A stretch of 40,365 bases of DNA. Origin: Spirochaetota bacterium. Lineage in GTDB: Bacteria; Spirochaetota; Spirochaetia; JABEVK01. A program made the position numbers and the translations under genes. Under the pieces are notes generated by a model. It worked only from the letters and a program-made list of their open reading frames with translations, was not told the DNA's origin and did no database searches. The stretch spans positions 1 to 40,365 of the forward strand of contig JAIFLN010000037.1 in the NCBI GenBank assembly GCA_020049045.1, read 5' to 3'. Of this stretch, positions 1 to 7,712 are shown piece by piece; position 1 is the first letter of the stretch, and every line of letters starts with the position of its first letter.

Positions 1-1700
1 CGCATGTGATGGCTGAAGCTGTCCTCAAGCTGATTCCCAACGCACAGATCGCCATCGGGCCGCCTGTCGACCATGGCTTCTATTACGATTTCGAGCTTCC
101 GGAGTCTCTGAAAGAAGAAGACCTGACCCGTATCGAGCACATTATGCGGGAAATCCTCAAGTCGAAAGCTGCTTTTGTCAAAGAGGTTGTGAGCAAGGAC
201 CAAGCCGCCCAGGTCTTCGGTGCTCAGAAATACAAGCAGGAACTCCTGGCCGGCCTGCCCGTCAACGAGGAAATCAGCCTTTACCGCAGTTACGGCTTTG
301 TCGACTTGTGCCGCGGGCCGCACGTTGACACCATGGCCGACCTCGATCCCCAGAGCTTCAAGTTGACCCGCATTGCCGGTGCGTATTGGAAAGGCGACGA
401 GCGCAATGCCCAGCTTCAGCGGGTTTATGCCTATGCCTTCCACGACAAAGCGGGCCTCGATGCGCACCTGGCCCTTCTCGAAGAAGCCGAAAAGCGTGAC
501 CACCGCCGCCTTGGCACCGAGCTCGACCTGTTCCATCTTGACCCCGAGAATCCCGGCCAGATCTTTTGGCATCCCAACGGGTGGGCGGTTTGGCGCTCCA
601 TCGAAGACTACGTGCGCAAAACCATTACTCTGGCAGGCTATCATGAAGTCAAAACTCCTTTCATCATGCCCCAATCCCTCTGGGAACGATCAGGCCACTG
701 GGCCAAGTACCGCGACGCCATGTTTGTCACCGAAAGTGAAAAACGGCTCTTTGCCCTCAAGCCGATGAACTGTCCCGGCCATGTCGAGATTTTCAAACAA
801 GGCCTGAAAAGCTATCGGGAACTCCCCCTGCGCATCGCCGAGTTCGGCAGCTGTACCCGCAATGAAGCCTCCGGTGCCCTCCACGGCATCATGCGGGTCC
901 GCGGGTTTGTCCAGGATGATGCCCACATCTTCTGCCGTGAGGACCAGATCGAGAGCGAGGTGAAGGCGTTCTGCGATCTGCTGTCGGGCATGTATGCCGA
1001 CTTCGGTTTTGCCAAAGAAACCATTGTCGTTAAGCTTTCTCTCCGTCCTGAAATGCGCCTGGGCGACGACGCCACCTGGGACAGGGCTGAATCCGCTCTG
1101 GGCAACGCCTGCAAAGCGGCCGGGTTCGAGTTCGTGGAGATGCCGGGGGAGGGTGCCTTCTATGGACCCAAGCTTGAATTCACCCTGATCGACGCTCTGG
1201 GACGGGGCTGGCAGTGCGGGACCATCCAGCTGGACTACCAGCTTCCCTCAGCCGACCGGTTGAATGCTACCTATATTGGCGAAGACGGCCAGAAACACCA
1301 TCCTGTCATCCTCCACCGTGCCGTCATCGGGTCCTTCGAGCGGTTCATCGGTATCCTGATTGAGCATTACGCCGGGGCTTTCCCCGTCTGGCTCAACCCC
1401 CTGCAAGCTGTTGTCATCCCTGTCAGCAATAAGTTTGAGGCGTATGCGCTTCAGGTGACCGAGGCTCTTCGTGAGAAGGGTTTCCGGGTTGTGGCTGATA
1501 CCAGCGATCAGAAAATGGGAGCCCGAATTCGCGACGCCCAGATGCGTAAGGCCAGCTACATGCTTGTGGTCGGCGGCAACGAGGAGACTGATGGCACCGT
1601 CAGTCTCCGCACCCGGACAGGCGAGCAGCCACCCGTGATGAAGCTTGACGACTTCGCGCTGTGGCTGCAACAAAAAATCGAAACCAAGGTGATGCTATGA
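1..1700 (+). CDS. thrS: Threonine--tRNA ligase, 5'-truncated by window edge
   Basis: ThrRS charges tRNA-Thr with threonine in the cytoplasm. The frame is open from the first base, and the first readable residues (H-V-M-A-E-A-V) match the conserved histidine segment of the editing domain, so the TGS domain and the start of the editing domain lie outside the window. Seen in order: remainder of the editing domain ([10 protein letters not shown]), class II catalytic core with the zinc ligands Cys in MNCPGH, His in DDAHIF and His in [14 protein letters not shown], then the anticodon-binding domain from about FPVWLNP to the end. The stop TGA overlaps the ATG of the next gene by four bases, so the two are probably translationally coupled. 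The family assignment is secure; only the N-terminus is missing. Confidence 0.97.
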   Translation, partial: HVMAEAVLKLIPNAQIAIGPPVDHGFYYDFELPESLKEEDLTRIEHIMREILKSKAAFVKEVVSKDQAAQVFGAQKYKQELLAGLPVNEEISLYRSYGFVDLCRGPHVDTMADLDPQSFKLTRIAGAYWKGDERNAQLQRVYAYAFHDKAGLDAHLALLEEAEKRDHRRLGTELDLFHLDPENPGQIFWHPNGWAVWRSIEDYVRKTITLAGYHEVKTPFIMPQSLWERSGHWAKYRDAMFVTESEKRLFALKPMNCPGHVEIFKQGLKSYRELPLRIAEFGSCTRNEASGALHGIMRVRGFVQDDAHIFCREDQIESEVKAFCDLLSGMYADFGFAKETIVVKLSLRPEMRLGDDATWDRAESALGNACKAAGFEFVEMPGEGAFYGPKLEFTLIDALGRGWQCGTIQLDYQLPSADRLNATYIGEDGQKHHPVILHRAVIGSFERFIGILIEHYAGAFPVWLNPLQAVVIPVSNKFEAYALQVTEALREKGFRVVADTSDQKMGARIRDAQMRKASYMLVVGGNEETDGTVSLRTRTGEQPPVMKLDDFALWLQQKIETKVML

Positions 1701-2638
1701 AACGGGACCTCAAAGGGTATTTGCTCCTGGGATCCAAAGGGGTGGCCATGGGGGCTGCCGACGTGGTCCCCGGGGTTTCGGGAGGCACCATAGCCTTCAT
1801 CTCGGGGATCTATGATGAGTTGGTCACCACCATCAAAGACCTGCCGGCCTCGGTCCCCACCCTGTTCACCCAAGGGCCCCGGGCCTTCTGGAAAGCTTCG
1901 AACCTGGGGTTCTTATTGGGCTTGGTTTCCGGAATCGGCCTCAGCATCTTCTCCTTAGCCGGACTCATGACCTGGCTCCTGGAGGTTTGGCCCATCCCGA
2001 CCTGGTCGTTCTTTTTTGGGCTTGTGTTGGCTTCCATCGTCCACGTCCTCAAGCAGGTGGCCAGCCCGGATTGGACCATGGTTCCCGTGTTTCTGCTGGG
2101 AACCGGGTTAGCCTACGGGATCACTTCTATCGCCCCGACCTCGACTCCCGACGCCCTCTGGTTTTACTTTGTCTGCGGAGCCATCGCCATCTGTGCCATG
2201 ATCCTTCCAGGGATCTCCGGGAGCTTCATCCTCCTTCTGATGGGAAAGTATGCCTCGGTTCTGGAGGCTGTACGGACCTTCCAAATGGATATCCTCTTGG
2301 TTTTTGCCGCCGGGGCGATTGGGGGCATCTTGGCGTTTTCCCATTTTCTTTCTTGGCTTTTGCGGCGGTTCCACGCTCTGGCAATAGCCCTTCTGGCGGG
2401 GTTCATGTTGGGCTCCCTGAACAAGGTCTGGCCTTGGAAAGAGACCCTCACCACCTACAACGATTCCCACGGGGTTAGCCATCCCCTCCTCGAAGCCAAC
2501 GTGCTGCCGGGGACCTGGGAAGCCCTCACAGGCCAATCGGCCCAGGTTCCCTTGGCCTTCGGGGCCTTGGTTGTGGGGTTAGTCCTCGTGTTCTTCATCG
2601 AAGGCATCGCCTCCTGGAAAGGATCCAAAGGCGCATGA
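1697..2638 (+). CDS. popT: DUF368 membrane protein, probable undecaprenyl-phosphate translocase (PopT family)
   Basis: This 313-residue polytopic membrane protein has the DUF368 hallmark [12 protein letters not shown] at residues 20-31 and a second related motif, LPGISGS, at about 170-176. The pair suggests an internal inverted repeat, as in transporter-like folds. DUF368 proteins (PopT) are known candidates for returning undecaprenyl phosphate across the cytoplasmic membrane for reuse in envelope polymer synthesis; that role is transferred from the family, not shown here. The start is the ATG at 1697, inside the thrS stop (ATGA). A reading starting upstream at 1661 would overlap thrS further and lacks the family N-terminus. 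Long hydrophobic stretches run through the whole protein. The family is recognised confidently; the exact substrate is inferred. Confidence 0.9.
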   Translation: MKRDLKGYLLLGSKGVAMGAADVVPGVSGGTIAFISGIYDELVTTIKDLPASVPTLFTQGPRAFWKASNLGFLLGLVSGIGLSIFSLAGLMTWLLEVWPIPTWSFFFGLVLASIVHVLKQVASPDWTMVPVFLLGTGLAYGITSIAPTSTPDALWFYFVCGAIAICAMILPGISGSFILLLMGKYASVLEAVRTFQMDILLVFAAGAIGGILAFSHFLSWLLRRFHALAIALLAGFMLGSLNKVWPWKETLTTYNDSHGVSHPLLEANVLPGTWEALTGQSAQVPLAFGALVVGLVLVFFIEGIASWKGSKGA

Positions 2639-2667
2639 TGTCGGGTTTTGACTAGTGGGCGTCCGAA

Positions 2668-3921
2668 ATGATTGGCATTGATTTCGGTACGTCCAATACT
2701 GTCGTAACCCACCGAGGCTTGCATGGTATTGAGCTGGTCCGTCTCGATCCTTTGTCCGAGGGGTTACCCACGCTTCTCTATGTGGACCACAAGCACCAGA
2801 TCCGTATTGGCCACGAAGCCCGTCGTGCCTACGGTGAGGCGGCCCGGAATGCCGGAGCAGGGAGAGCCCCGTTCCGGTTGTTTCAAGCTCTGAAATTGGC
2901 TCTCAAAGACCCCGGCATTGTCTCTACCAATCTCTTTGGCACGCAGGTCCGCCTGGAAAAAATCGTCGCATGGTACCTGGCGGCCCTACGGGAAAAAATT
3001 CAGTCTGCTGTTCCCGGTTGGGATGGAGCGGCAATCGTCGGCCGTCCCGTCGAGCTTTCGCCCGACGCCGCTGTCGACCGGCAGCTCCAGTCGCGGTTTG
3101 AAGAGGCCTTTCACCTGGCAGGCTTTACCTCGGTTTCTTTTGTTTTCGAACCGGTGGCCGCTGCTGTCGAGCTGGTCGGCTCCGTGGAAGGGAAGGTGTT
3201 GGTTTTCGATTTCGGGGGAGGCACTCTCGATGTCTCTGCAGCCGAACTCACCCAGGGCGGAATCACAGTACCCGTTAGTGTGGGACGTGACTTGGGTGGG
3301 TATCTGCTTGATGAGGATCTTGCCCGTTTACGGATCCAAAGTCACTTCGGCCATGGCGGCCGACTCAAGACCCTCGCAGGGCAGAACCTCGAGGTTCCCC
3401 ACGAAGTCACCGGCCAGGTGGTGCGGTTCAAGGTCCTTCCTTTTGAGGAAATCCGGCGCATCAAGCGGTTGATACCCGAACTGATTGTCGAAGCGGTCGA
3501 CAAGGAGAAACTCCGGGGGCTGCTCAGTTTTTTGGAGAAGAATCTGACCTACGATCTGTACCAGGTGCTGGACGAGGCCAAAATTCGGCTCTCGACAGAG
3601 TCTTCCGCTCTGGTAGCCTTTTCCGTGCCTCCCCATGTTGAGCTTCGGGAAAAAGTTACGGTCCCAGAGTTTGAAGCCATCATCGCACCCCGGGTGGAGG
3701 AAGCCCAGAACCTTGTGCTTCAGGCCTTGGAGAAGGCTGGATGGACAACCGATCAAGTCGAACACGTGATTCGTGTCGGAGGTTCTTCCCAGGTTCCTGC
3801 CTTTGTCGCCCTTTTGGAAGGACTGTTCCCCGGCCGGTTGACGGCCGGAAATCTCTTTGACGGCATCGCCCTTGGGCTTATCCCTGCTTCCGAGCGAGGA
3901 CTGGGTGTCTCTTCCTTATAA
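2668..3921 (+). CDS. Hsp70/actin-fold ATPase, YegD-like, no substrate-binding domain
   Basis: This 417-residue protein carries the Hsp70 nucleotide-binding signatures: phosphate-1 loop IDFGTSNT (residues 4-11), FEPVAAAV (160-167), phosphate-2 VFDFGGGTLDVS (179-190) and the adenosine motif GGSSQVP (371-377). It ends soon after the last ATPase motif, so the beta-sandwich substrate-binding domain and lid of DnaK are absent. That resembles the poorly understood YegD-type Hsp70-like proteins rather than DnaK. It begins 29 bases after the DUF368 gene on the same strand and probably belongs to the same transcript. It is probably a cytoplasmic ATPase; its partner is unknown. A DnaK, MreB or FtsA assignment is not supported, because the spacing and motifs are Hsp70-type and the length is too short for DnaK. 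Confidence 0.85.
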   Translation: MIGIDFGTSNTVVTHRGLHGIELVRLDPLSEGLPTLLYVDHKHQIRIGHEARRAYGEAARNAGAGRAPFRLFQALKLALKDPGIVSTNLFGTQVRLEKIVAWYLAALREKIQSAVPGWDGAAIVGRPVELSPDAAVDRQLQSRFEEAFHLAGFTSVSFVFEPVAAAVELVGSVEGKVLVFDFGGGTLDVSAAELTQGGITVPVSVGRDLGGYLLDEDLARLRIQSHFGHGGRLKTLAGQNLEVPHEVTGQVVRFKVLPFEEIRRIKRLIPELIVEAVDKEKLRGLLSFLEKNLTYDLYQVLDEAKIRLSTESSALVAFSVPPHVELREKVTVPEFEAIIAPRVEEAQNLVLQALEKAGWTTDQVEHVIRVGGSSQVPAFVALLEGLFPGRLTAGNLFDGIALGLIPASERGLGVSSL

Positions 3922-3938
3922 TCGGGCTTAACTTTCGT

Positions 3939-3967
3939 TTGACACCTCGCTATTCTCCCTCTAGACT
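3939..3967 (+). promoter_or_regulatory. Sigma70-type promoter for the TetR gene
   Basis: TTGACA at 3939-3944 and TAGACT at 3962-3967 are separated by 17 bases. The -35 box is a perfect consensus and the -10 matches at four of six positions. Transcription would begin near 3974, just upstream of the palindrome at 3982-3999. Confidence 0.65.
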
Positions 3968-3981
3968 GGGTTAATCCCTTG

Positions 3982-3999
3982 ACCGACTGGTCAGTCGGT
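3982..3999. promoter_or_regulatory. Inverted repeat, likely TetR-family operator
   Basis: The 18-base palindrome ACCGACT-GGTC-AGTCGGT has perfect 7-base arms. It lies between the predicted transcription start and the tetR-family ATG, where bound repressor would block its own promoter. The ACCGAC...GTCGGT form resembles operators known for TetR-type regulators of acyl- or aryl-CoA catabolism (for example PaaR). The assignment to this regulator is inference from position. Confidence 0.7.
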
Positions 4000-4025
4000 T
4001 TTTCTTCAGGCAGGCGCAGTCTTCC

Positions 4026-4640
4026 ATGAAACCCCGGTTTTTCCACCTCCCTGATACCAAACGCAACCGGATTTTCGACTCGGCCTGGGAAGAGTTTGCC
4101 GCCCAAGACTACGAGAATGCATCTCTGGACCGGATCGTCGAAGCCGCCGCCATTTCGAAAGGCGGGTTGTACGAATACATCGAAAGCAAGGAAGACTTGT
4201 ACCTTCACGTGCTTGAAGAGGTCTACGGGCGGCTCTATGCCCGGTTGTCGGCGGTCGATCAGCCGGCCGACATTCTGGCCCGGTTCCGGTCGGTATCCTG
4301 GGCCGCCGTCGACTTTTATCTGGACCATCCCCGCTGTATCTCGGTTATCGTCCGCTCCTCCCGCATCGGTGACCCGGCCTTGGCGGCCCGCGTCCATGCC
4401 GTCTTCGAATCCCATTTTCACCGGCTGTTCGCCACGGTCAGCGAGAAGGAGCTCCGGTTTCCGAGGGACCGGCTCATCGTCCTCATGCAATGGCTTCTGG
4501 CCAAGACCCGTAACGATTTTCTGAATGGCCTTGCCAAAGGCGCTGACCGGGCTTCGGTCCGACGGCTCTATATGGACGAATGGGAGTTCCTCTTCTCCAT
4601 CCTGGAAAACGGAATCTATCAAAACGAAAGGAGATCATGA
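4026..4640 (+). CDS. TetR/AcrR-family transcriptional regulator
   Basis: This 204-residue protein has an N-terminal TetR helix-turn-helix: the recognition segment ISKGGLYEYIESKEDL spans residues 43-58, preceded by a typical first helix (RNRIFDSAWEEFA). The C-terminal two thirds are helical and variable, as expected for a ligand-binding and dimerisation domain. A palindromic site at 3982-3999 lies in its own leader, pointing to autoregulation. Its stop TGA (4638-4640) overlaps the start region of the small membrane protein, so it is co-transcribed with the symporter pair. The downstream aryl-CoA genes make an acyl- or aryl-CoA effector plausible, but the ligand is not visible in the sequence. 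Confidence 0.9.
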   Translation: MKPRFFHLPDTKRNRIFDSAWEEFAAQDYENASLDRIVEAAAISKGGLYEYIESKEDLYLHVLEEVYGRLYARLSAVDQPADILARFRSVSWAAVDFYLDHPRCISVIVRSSRIGDPALAARVHAVFESHFHRLFATVSEKELRFPRDRLIVLMQWLLAKTRNDFLNGLAKGADRASVRRLYMDEWEFLFSILENGIYQNERRS

Positions 4641-4831
4641 TGTTGGGATTTCAGGATGCAGGCGCACTGCTTGGGTTCCTTCTGACCATCGCAGCAGCGG
4701 TGCTGTGTGTTGTTTACGGGGTTGTCAACTGGAATAAACCCACGCCGGCTGAGGAAAGTAAAGAAGTGAGCGAAGAGCTCGAATGGGAAAAACACGATCC
4801 GGACCTGAACCCCGGAAAGGGGAAAAACTAG
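4640..4831 (+). CDS. Single-span symporter small accessory protein
   Basis: A 63-residue protein with one hydrophobic helix (about residues 9-29, around LLGFLLTIAAAVLCVVYGVV), then NWNKP and a charged Glu/Lys-rich cytoplasmic tail. Two ATGs are adjacent (4637 and 4640). The Shine-Dalgarno AAAGGAG at 4627-4633 is six bases from the second, so 4640 is preferred; starting at 4637 adds one Met. It lies one base upstream of a sodium:solute symporter and matches in size, shape and position the small accessory proteins found next to SSF transporters. It probably assists folding or activity of that symporter, but this is inferred from context only. Confidence 0.8.
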   Translation: MLGFQDAGALLGFLLTIAAAVLCVVYGVVNWNKPTPAEESKEVSEELEWEKHDPDLNPGKGKN

Positions 4832-4832
4832 C

Positions 4833-6470
4833 ATGGACACAATCACCATCGCTGTTGTCCTCGTGTTCCTGGGGGTTACGGCCTTCCTCGGCTGGCTCGG
4901 CTGGCGCCAAACCAAGAACACCAGTGACTATTTGCTCGCGGGACGCAAGACCCATCCTCTGATTATGGCGATCAGCTATGGATCCACCTTCATCTCCACC
5001 TCGGCCATCGTTGGTTTCGGTGGTGCGGCGTCGAAGTATGGCATGGGCATTCTTTGGCTGACCTTTCTCAATATTCTCGTCGGCATCTTTATCGCCTTCG
5101 TTCTTTTTGGCAAGCGAACCCGAAAGATGGGCCACACCCTTGACGCCCACACCTTTCCAGAGCTTTTGGCTAAGAGGTTTGACAGCAAGTTCCTCCAGGT
5201 GGCCTGCGGTTTGGTCATTTTTGTCGGCATGCCGTTGTATGCCGGGGCAGTGATGCTGGGAGGGGCTACCTATCTGGTTCAGTCGCTGGCGATCAGCAAG
5301 GAGCTGGCCATCCTGATCCTTGTCGTTCTGGTCACCGCGTACGTGATGTTTGGCGGTATGAAAGGCGTCATGTACACCGATGCCTTTCAAGGCACGATCA
5401 TGTTTGTGGGCATGCTGATTCTTCTGGTGGTTACCTACGCGACCCTGGGCGGTGTGGCGCAGGCTCACGAACGGCTGGCAATGCTCCCTTCCAATCTCGA
5501 TGGTCCCTCGCAGGCTATGGTCGCCGGGTGGACGAAGGACGGGTTCACGGGCTGGATGTCCATGCCGGCTTTCGGTTCCCCTATCTGGATGCAGCTGGTC
5601 TCCACCATTGTGCTTGGGGTTGGCATCGGTGTTCTGGCTCAGCCCCAGCTTATCGTCCGGTTTATGACGGTGAAGAGCGACCGCGAACTCAACCGCGGTG
5701 TGCTGATCGGCGGTATTTTTATTTTCGCCATGACGGGAGTGGCCTTTGTCTGCGGTGCCTTGTCCAACGTCTGGTTCTGGGATCTGAACAAAGTCATCTC
5801 CATCGCGGGGACCATCACGGCCGCAGCCCCGAAGGGAAATCCCGACGCTGTTATTCCCAACTTCATTATGACGGCTCTACCCTGGTTCAATGCCATTTTC
5901 ATGGTCACGCTTCTGGCAGCGGCCATGTCGACCATGAGTTCCCAGGTTCACACCATGGGCAGCTCCCTCGGTCGGGATGTCTTGGAAACCTCCATTGGTT
6001 TCCGCGCCAAAAAGGGCAACTGGGTGGTTCGCGGAGCCATGATGGCCGGAATCCTCCTGTCCGCAATGCTGGCCTGGTACCTGCCGATCTTCTTCGGTAA
6101 AGATGGAACGGCGGTCATTGCCACAGGAACCTCTCTGTTCTTCGGCCTCTGTGCCTCGACGTTCCTGCCCCTGTTCGCCTTCGGCCTTTTCTGGAAGGGA
6201 GCGACGAAACAAGGTGCCATTTGGGGATTCTGCATCGGTTTGGGGCTCAGTATCCTTTGGCTGCTCTTTTTCTACGCCAAAGTCTCAGGGGCCTTGGGCC
6301 TGAGCGCCGCGCTGTTCGGAGTTCCCTCACTGGCAGGGCCGGGTTTCGTCAAGGATCTCGACCCCATCATCGTCGCAACTCCCGTTGCTGCTGTGGTCCT
6401 GTGGCTGGTTAGTCTGGCGACACCCAAGTATCCCCCGCAATGGCTGGAGAAAGTGTTCGGGGGAAAATAA
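4833..6470 (+). CDS. Sodium:solute symporter (SSF family)
   Basis: A 545-residue integral membrane protein of the SSF family. The first helix starts at residue 2, followed by the family segment TSDYLLAGRKTHP and the core signature around GGMKGVMYTDAFQG, with roughly 13 hydrophobic spans in total. SSF proteins import a solute (amino acids, sugars, organic acids) with Na+. Here the substrate is not readable, but the neighbours suggest an aromatic amino acid, a 2-oxoacid or an arylacetate. It starts one base after the small accessory protein and ends 63 bases before the aminotransferase, where a second promoter is seen. The family is secure; the substrate is unknown. Confidence 0.92.
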   Translation: MDTITIAVVLVFLGVTAFLGWLGWRQTKNTSDYLLAGRKTHPLIMAISYGSTFISTSAIVGFGGAASKYGMGILWLTFLNILVGIFIAFVLFGKRTRKMGHTLDAHTFPELLAKRFDSKFLQVACGLVIFVGMPLYAGAVMLGGATYLVQSLAISKELAILILVVLVTAYVMFGGMKGVMYTDAFQGTIMFVGMLILLVVTYATLGGVAQAHERLAMLPSNLDGPSQAMVAGWTKDGFTGWMSMPAFGSPIWMQLVSTIVLGVGIGVLAQPQLIVRFMTVKSDRELNRGVLIGGIFIFAMTGVAFVCGALSNVWFWDLNKVISIAGTITAAAPKGNPDAVIPNFIMTALPWFNAIFMVTLLAAAMSTMSSQVHTMGSSLGRDVLETSIGFRAKKGNWVVRGAMMAGILLSAMLAWYLPIFFGKDGTAVIATGTSLFFGLCASTFLPLFAFGLFWKGATKQGAIWGFCIGLGLSILWLLFFYAKVSGALGLSAALFGVPSLAGPGFVKDLDPIIVATPVAAVVLWLVSLATPKYPPQWLEKVFGGK

Positions 6471-6474
6471 TCTG

Positions 6475-6503
6475 TTGCCCACACGGTCGAACCGGAATAT
6501 GAT
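6475..6503 (+). promoter_or_regulatory. Probable promoter for the aminotransferase-ior-paaK operon
   Basis: TTGCCC at 6475-6480 and TATGAT at 6498-6503 are separated by 17 bases, in the only sizeable gap (63 bases) of the cluster. Between the boxes lies a short inverted repeat, CGGT-CGA-ACCG (6484-6494), a possible weak regulator half-site pair. Confidence 0.5.
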
Positions 6504-6533
6504 AAACCCATCCCAAAACAAGGAACCCCTCTG

Positions 6534-7712
6534 ATGGCTCTCGCCCGTCATATCGGCCAGACCGTGGCCTCTTCTTCCTTCATCCGAAAAATGTTTGAAA
6601 CCGGTATCCGTCTCAAGCAGGAGTATGGGGCCGAAAAGGTCTGCGATTTCAGTCTCGGCAATCCAAGCCTACCCCCGCCTGCCGCTTTTTCCGAGGCTTT
6701 GATCCGGGTTGCCTCCCAATCCTTTCCGGGAAAACATGCCTACATGCCCAACGCGGGGTATGCCGATGTCCGGGCTGCTATTGCGGGCTGGGTCGGCAAG
6801 GCCCAAGGAATCGATCTTCCTTCCAGCCATGTCGTGATGAGCTGTGGTGCGGGGGGCGGTTTGAATGTCATTTTCAAGGCGCTGCTCAACCCCGGTGACG
6901 AGGTCGTCGCCAGTCTCCCTTGTTTCATGGAATACCGGTTCTACGCTGAAAACCATGGTGGAGTTCTGAAAACTGTCCCCTGCAAACCTGGTTTTGACTT
7001 GGATTTGGACGCCATTGCTAAGGCGTTGACCCCTCGGACGGCCCTGGTCATCCTCAACAGCCCCAACAACCCGTCGGGGACCATTTATCCGGAAGCCACC
7101 CTGCAGGGCTTGGCCGGGGTGCTGGCCGACGCGACCCGAAAACATGGCCGCACCATTTACCTGGTGGCCGATGAACCTTACCGGGCCATTACTTACGGTC
7201 AGCCGGTGCCCGGGTTGCTCGCCCTGTATCCCCATAGCATCGTGGTCTCGTCTTTTTCGAAAGAGCTTTCGATTCCCGGCGAGCGCTTGGGGTGGATTGC
7301 TGTGAACCCCGCCGCCGAAGACGCTGCGGCGCTGATCGACGGAGCTGTGGTCTGCACCCGCATCCTGGGCTACGTCAACGCCCCGGCCCTGATGCAAAAA
7401 GCCGCTGCCGCCTGTCTGGGGGTTACAGCTGACATGGCGGCGTACCGGCGCAAACGTGACTTGCTCTGTCCGGCCTTAAAACGCATCGGCTACGATCTGG
7501 TGGAACCCGCCGGCACGTTCTACGCCTTTCCCAAGGCTCCTGGCGGCGATGACCTGGCCTTTGTCGAGGCCCTTCAGAAACAACTGGTCTTAGTTGTACC
7601 CGGCCGTGGTTTCGGCATGGAGGGGTACTTCCGCATCGCCTACTGCGTCGATGACGACATCATTACCCGGTCCTTGGCCGGGTTCGAAGCCGCTTTCCGG
7701 GAGTGCACATGA
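6534..7712 (+). CDS. PLP-dependent aminotransferase (class I/II fold), probably aromatic amino acid
   Basis: A 392-residue fold-type I aminotransferase. Visible motifs are NSPNNPSG (175-182), the aspartate in VADEPY (Asp213), the Schiff-base lysine in SSFSKELSIPGERLGW (Lys243) and the PLP-phosphate arginine Arg251; a carboxylate-binding Arg is likely in GYFRIAYC near the C-terminus. It moves an amino group from an amino acid to 2-oxoglutarate or pyruvate, producing a 2-oxoacid. Its stop overlaps iorA by four bases (ATGA), so its product is very likely the substrate of IorAB: indolepyruvate, phenylpyruvate or 4-hydroxyphenylpyruvate from Trp, Phe or Tyr. The start ATG has AAGGA about nine bases upstream. 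Family certain; substrate inferred from neighbours. Confidence 0.9.
   Translation: MALARHIGQTVASSSFIRKMFETGIRLKQEYGAEKVCDFSLGNPSLPPPAAFSEALIRVASQSFPGKHAYMPNAGYADVRAAIAGWVGKAQGIDLPSSHVVMSCGAGGGLNVIFKALLNPGDEVVASLPCFMEYRFYAENHGGVLKTVPCKPGFDLDLDAIAKALTPRTALVILNSPNNPSGTIYPEATLQGLAGVLADATRKHGRTIYLVADEPYRAITYGQPVPGLLALYPHSIVVSSFSKELSIPGERLGWIAVNPAAEDAAALIDGAVVCTRILGYVNAPALMQKAAAACLGVTADMAAYRRKRDLLCPALKRIGYDLVEPAGTFYAFPKAPGGDDLAFVEALQKQLVLVVPGRGFGMEGYFRIAYCVDDDIITRSLAGFEAAFRECT

Noticed and set aside
3753-4622. Minus-strand frame over the end of the Hsp70-like gene and tetR
   Set aside because: No homology and it would cover the promoter and operator of tetR; a shadow.
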